DNA of 64,000 bases from Sordaria brevicollis (lineage: Eukaryota; Ascomycota; Sordariomycetes; Sordariales; Sordariaceae), in NCBI GenBank assembly GCA_033439795.1, contig JAUTDP010000006.1, forward strand, positions 1,054,001 through 1,118,000, given 5' to 3'. The number at the start of each line of letters is the position of its first letter. Positions within the stretch are counted from its first letter, which is position 1. Shown here piece by piece: positions 63,694 to 64,000 of the stretch. A program made the translations under genes and the position numbers. The notes under the pieces are model-generated. The model made no database searches. It was not told where the DNA came from and was given only the letters and a program-made list of their open reading frames with translations.

Positions 63694-64000
63694 CTACACC
63701 CTCAGCCCATTCTCCAACACTTTCCGTCCTCTGTCATCATACACAATCGAGCTAAACGCCTCGAAGTCGTTCGAATCTACCAGATACTCATCATCATCCG
63801 CATCATTTAAGGGCAGTAAGCTGTACAGACCACTACCGGGCTTAGGCCACAAAGCCGCTAGCGGGTCGTACTCTTCCTCATCCTCGCCATTCTCCTCCTG
63901 ACTGGGTTCCCGTGAGAGGACGATATCCTTGAGACTCTTGCCATTCGGTCCTGATCTCTGGCCCTTCCCATTGTTGATGTTTTTAGAAGGGGCAGGAGGG
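63694..64000 (-). CDS. C-terminal part of an acidic protein, cut by the window edge
   Basis: The minus-strand frame is open from the window edge to a TAG at 63694-63696 and gives about 101 residues. It begins in a Pro/Lys/Asn/Ser-rich stretch, then has GKSLKDIVLSREPSQEENGE, an acidic run, and YDPLAALWPKPGSGLYSLLP, followed by DDDEYLVDSNDFEAFSSIVYD. The mixture of aromatic and acidic residues and the absence of stops favour real coding over the opposite-strand frame, which is serine-rich and featureless. I do not recognise the family. The start and any introns lie beyond 64000. Confidence 0.65.
   Translation of the reverse strand, partial: PPAPSKNINNGKGQRSGPNGKSLKDIVLSREPSQEENGEDEEEYDPLAALWPKPGSGLYSLLPLNDADDDEYLVDSNDFEAFSSIVYDDRGRKVLENGLRV

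Noticed and set aside
63563..63901. 112-codon plus-strand frame at the right edge
   Set aside because: The opposite strand carries a more credible acidic and aromatic C-terminus with its own stop codon.

Overview
The window reads as nuclear DNA of a filamentous ascomycete, most likely the genus Neurospora (Sordariales). The basis is a near-complete COT-1 kinase gene, short introns with GTAAGT-like donors, CTAAC/CTGAC branch sites and YAG acceptors, strongly C-ending codon use in housekeeping genes, long CT-rich leaders, and an AT-rich block and single lesions that look like RIP (C:G to T:A change). From memory, cot-1 and glucose-6-phosphate isomerase lie on the same Neurospora crassa chromosome, which fits. 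The species cannot be fixed from sequence alone.

Layout. 1-480 is AT-rich and holds a mutated tRNA-like sequence. A small four-helix membrane protein gene (DUF7704 type) lies at 5.4-5.9 kb. From 8 to 23 kb are a YPK1/Gad8-type AGC kinase, glucose-6-phosphate isomerase, a Def1-like CUE protein and a probable mitochondrial helical-repeat protein. From 23 to 34.8 kb are a kelch membrane protein, a DUF4291 protein, a secreted DUF1996 protein broken by a stop codon, a DAP1-like cytochrome b5 protein, a DDR48-like Asn/Gly-rich protein and a small Ala/Ser-rich protein. From 36.8 to 41.2 kb are TFIIB and an RSC7/Npl6 remodeller subunit, separated by a 432-bp element with hairpin-tipped inverted repeats. 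41.2-52.9 kb has no gene I can support. From 52.9 to 64 kb are a Pho80/Clg1-type cyclin, a FAM192A/Fyv6 protein, TIM54, cot-1 and the C-terminal end of an acidic protein that runs off the window.

The genes are mostly independent housekeeping functions: signalling by two AGC kinases and a cyclin, transcription and chromatin by TFIIB, RSC7 and Def1, mitochondria by TIM54 and the helical-repeat protein, and glycolysis. There is no gene cluster in the secondary-metabolism sense.

Three genes carry single-base lesions as written: a one-G deletion in cot-1 just before the DFG motif, a TGG-to-TAG stop in the DUF1996 gene, and a one-base phase mismatch at the DAP1-like donor site. Homopolymer or assembly error is a serious alternative for the two indels. 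The least explained structure is a run of perfect short hairpins at 34.91-35.4 kb, between the small Ala/Ser-rich gene and TFIIB.
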